This document shows positions 61,530 to 64,000 of a DNA stretch of 64,000 bases, one piece after another. The notes beneath the pieces were generated by a model. It saw only the letters and a list, made by a program, of their open reading frames with translations, did no database searches and was not told the origin of the DNA. The stretch comes from Callorhinus ursinus. Its lineage: Eukaryota; Chordata; Mammalia; Carnivora; Otariidae. Position 1 is the first letter of the stretch; every line of letters begins with the position of its first letter. A program made the translations under genes and the position numbers. The stretch spans positions 23,738,587-23,802,586 of the forward strand of contig NW_020312785.1 in NCBI RefSeq assembly GCF_003265705.1. Reading direction: 5' to 3'.

Positions 61530-62310
61530 AGCATTTCTTCTGCACATATTGTTCCTCCATTATTATTGAAGTTCCCGTTGCTTGTGGAGAGTTGTCTGTA
61601 CCATGTGGAGTCCCTCCATCTTGCATATATTCTATCAAGTCTATCTATTCATTCTACCATCCAAAAAGCCTTTTATCTTTCCTTTTGTTTTATTTCCATC
61701 AACATTGTATTTATTCATCATCTCTCCCCTTTACTGATAGTCTTCTAAGTCTTCTCATTGCCTGTGGTATACTGCCTGTTCAATCCGTCATCCATGCCAC
61801 TGGTTGAGAGATCTTTCTAACCCACCCACGTTTTTCCCTACCTGAAAAACTTTCCTGGTTTTCCTTTGCCACATAATGAACTTCATTACAGTGAGCATGG
61901 AGGAAAAGAACCTTTATATTCTGACCACAGGTTTATCCTCAGGAGTACCCAATCAGTAAGCAATCCCAAACCATTTCTGGTTCCTCAGTATCCCACACAA
62001 TTTCTCTTCTCTTTGCCTATACATGTGTGTTTCTTCTGTTTCATCTGATGGGCAAACAAGCAGAGGAAAGGATATCTTCAATATTTACTTCAATTATTCT
62101 TCAAATATTCCCTGACCCTGGTAGAAAGAATATTTCTCCTTCTTGCATATATATATATTTTTTTTTCTAATTATTCATGTATCTTCCTCAATTGTCAGGC
62201 AATGTGAATTTTGTGTGTAGGGACCATAACTAAATTAATCTTCACATCACCAGTGCCTGCAAGCCTCTCACCTATGGCAAGTACCCAGTAAGAAGTTATT
62301 TTGAATGGTA
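61530..62310 (+). mobile_element. L2 3' region
   Basis: CTACCTGAAAAACTTTCCTGG, TTCAAATATTCCCTGACCCTGG, GTAGGGACCATAACTAAATT and CACCAGTGCCTGCAAGCC with a AAGTACCCAGTAAGAAG end are in L2 order. Confidence 0.65.
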
Positions 62311-62724
62311 AATATCTTAAAGAATAGGAGAACATTACATGGTGTGTTCTATACCCATCTTCTTATGAGTGAGTTTCAGTAAGGTACTAGGAAGCTTTTC
62401 TAAGTTTCTTTTTTTAATAACCTGAGGTTCTTGAATTCTCTAGATGTTTCCCTACAATCTCAATTATAGAGCTTACCCACTGTAACTATGTTTAACTGTT
62501 CCTAAAAGAAACAGTTAAACATTTAAATCTCTCTCCTTAACAATATTCAAGGCAAATCTAAACACTCTTAAATTCTTTACTATTACATTTATGGAAAAAA
62601 TATTAGTTAAAAATAGTTAAAATATTAGATAACATAGTCTCATTTATCTTTCCTTTCTGGGAGGATTTATTATTTTTTTCACTAGATACACTTTATATTT
62701 TTAGAATGCTAAAATGATCAGTTT
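62311..62724. other. Intronic sequence with a hairpin
   Basis: Only the perfect hairpin at 62488 stands out. Confidence 0.55.
62488..62522. repeat. Perfect 13-bp hairpin with 9-base loop
   Basis: ATGTTTAACTGTT, nine bases CCTAAAAGA, then AACAGTTAAACAT. All thirteen arm positions pair. Confidence 0.93.
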
Positions 62725-62960
62725 AGACTGTTCATTCAACAAATATGTGCCGAGAACCCACAATGTGCTATGTGTGTGGCAACTACTGAGGATAGCTAAT
62801 TCTTTAAAACAGGCATGGATCATCCCTCACAGGGATTTGAGACTATGGTAAGAAGCAGAATTTAAATAATGATGGACACTCATTAATAGTGAGGCTGACA
62901 CAGTGCTTTGAGTAAGAGTATGTAGTGCCTTTAAGAGAGTCTGAGAGTAAGGAAAAAAAA
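62725..62960 (-). mobile_element. L2 3' end fragment
   Basis: TTCATTCAACAAATATGTGCCGAGAACCCACAATGTGC then a GGCATGGATCATCCC block fit reverse L2. Confidence 0.7.
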
Positions 62961-63559
62961 AAAATTAAAAAGTGACCAGGAGCACATCACAAGCAAGCAA
63001 GCTGTGACAGGCACACTGGAACTCCTAGCCTGGGATTAAATACAGTGAACAGTATAAAGGCAGATGTGCCACACTCAAGCTGATAGCAATATTACAAAAT
63101 ATACTGTTCCTTTGGCCATGCAACCTTGAGTCGATAACTTTCCCTACCCTCTCCAAAGTTCTTCCGATATTAGTATCATTAATTAGTACTTAATCAGCAT
63201 TAAGTACCACAACTCCAATATTCTGCTGCTTTCCCAGAAAATACATTCCCCCAGGAAGAGATAAAATGAAATAACATTCATAAGATTTTTGTGTATTAAG
63301 ACTTGAAAGTAAAAGTTCTATATGCAAATTTGATCTCTTTTGAGATTAAAATGATGTCTTTAGTGAATAGTCTAAGAAGTACTGTCATTTATAACTAGTC
63401 TGCATCAATAGGCACACAATTTCACCTCATCTTATTAAAACACACACACACACTAGATCTCAGAATCAGTATTGTTTTGAACTCTGAGTTAATTTCCACA
63501 TCACCTTTTTGGACTTTAAACTTCTACCACTTATTAAATATTTCTTCTGAGAAAAATAT
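62961..63559. other. Intronic sequence, nothing recognised
   Basis: A short CA run at 63441-63453; otherwise nothing. Confidence 0.55.
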
Positions 63560-63685
63560 CTTTTTTCCATTTTGATCTCAGAATGCTTCAAGGTAAATAT
63601 CATTACTATCCTCAATTCACAGATGAGGAAACTAAGGCTTAAAAAACTGAAGTGATATAACCAACTTCACATACTTCACTAGTGT
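63560..63685 (-). mobile_element. MIR
   Basis: TCAATTCACAGATGAGGAAACTAAGGCTTAAA is the reverse MIR core. Confidence 0.75.
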
Positions 63686-64000
63686 ATTAACCTACACTTT
63701 CTTATCTTGTGTTGCTGATGCTCTGGCAACTGGGGCCTTGCTCACTGCGGGTCACGGCCTCTCCCAGGGCTAGTCAATTCCTAGGGACGGCAAACAGTCG
63801 CTGAGGAGCACACCTTTCAAATACAAACCCATCTATCCAGAGCCCACACACGGAGCCACCTCTTCTCTCTGGCTCTTATCACCCCAAGTCCAGACACTGA
63901 ACAACTAGGGACCTCCCTGCGGCTCACAGCCTGCTGAAATGATTGAAACTATCCAACCGTCAATCTGTTTGCCTCTCACACACTGCCTCACTCCTCACTA
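63686..64000. other. GC-richer segment at the window edge
   Basis: The last 300 bases are visibly richer in G and C (GGGCCTTGCTCACTGCGGG) than the surrounding intron. They may be part of an old LTR or another repeat that continues beyond the window; the family was not identified. Confidence 0.4.

Overview
The window is vertebrate genomic DNA from a carnivoran. It carries at least 24 copies of the tRNA-Lys-derived CAN SINE (SINEC), recognisable by the GGGGCGCCTGGGTGGCTCAG head and the (AAATA)n AAATCTTT tail. The copies have the head and body typical of arctoid caniforms (bears, seals, mustelids) and not the GGGATCCCTGGGTGGCGCAG head that is abundant in dogs. Species cannot be fixed from the sequence alone.

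Only one coding element is supported: a single 327-bp exon on the minus strand (9831-10157). It encodes the first immunoglobulin domain of the axon-guidance receptor ROBO1 and has consensus splice sites on both sides. Everything at higher coordinates is the intron upstream of that exon (about 54 kb within the window). Everything at lower coordinates is the intron downstream of it (about 9.8 kb within the window). No other exon, promoter or CpG island was recognised. Essentially all other open reading frames are chance or repeat-derived.

The introns hold layers of interspersed repeats. The oldest are ancient L2 and MIR fragments, hAT relics (MER5A, MER20), L1 3' ends and two MaLR-type LTRs. 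Above these lie lineage-specific SINECs, many with readable target-site duplications, several nested inside the older repeats. A 3'-truncated U4 snRNA pseudogene with a perfect 14-bp target-site duplication sits beside a SINEC. Simple repeats include a 350-bp purine tract that contains a 100-N assembly gap.

The most unusual structure is a direct duplication of about 204 bp (9135-9338 and 10848-11061) whose two copies flank the ROBO1 Ig1 exon. Because the exon is phase 1 on both sides, recombination between the copies would remove the Slit-binding domain in frame. Other leads are a CArG box beside a TGACGTAA site, two perfect hairpins, and a long repeat-free block with homeodomain-type sites. 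No bacterial-style operon, CRISPR or new multi-gene system is present.
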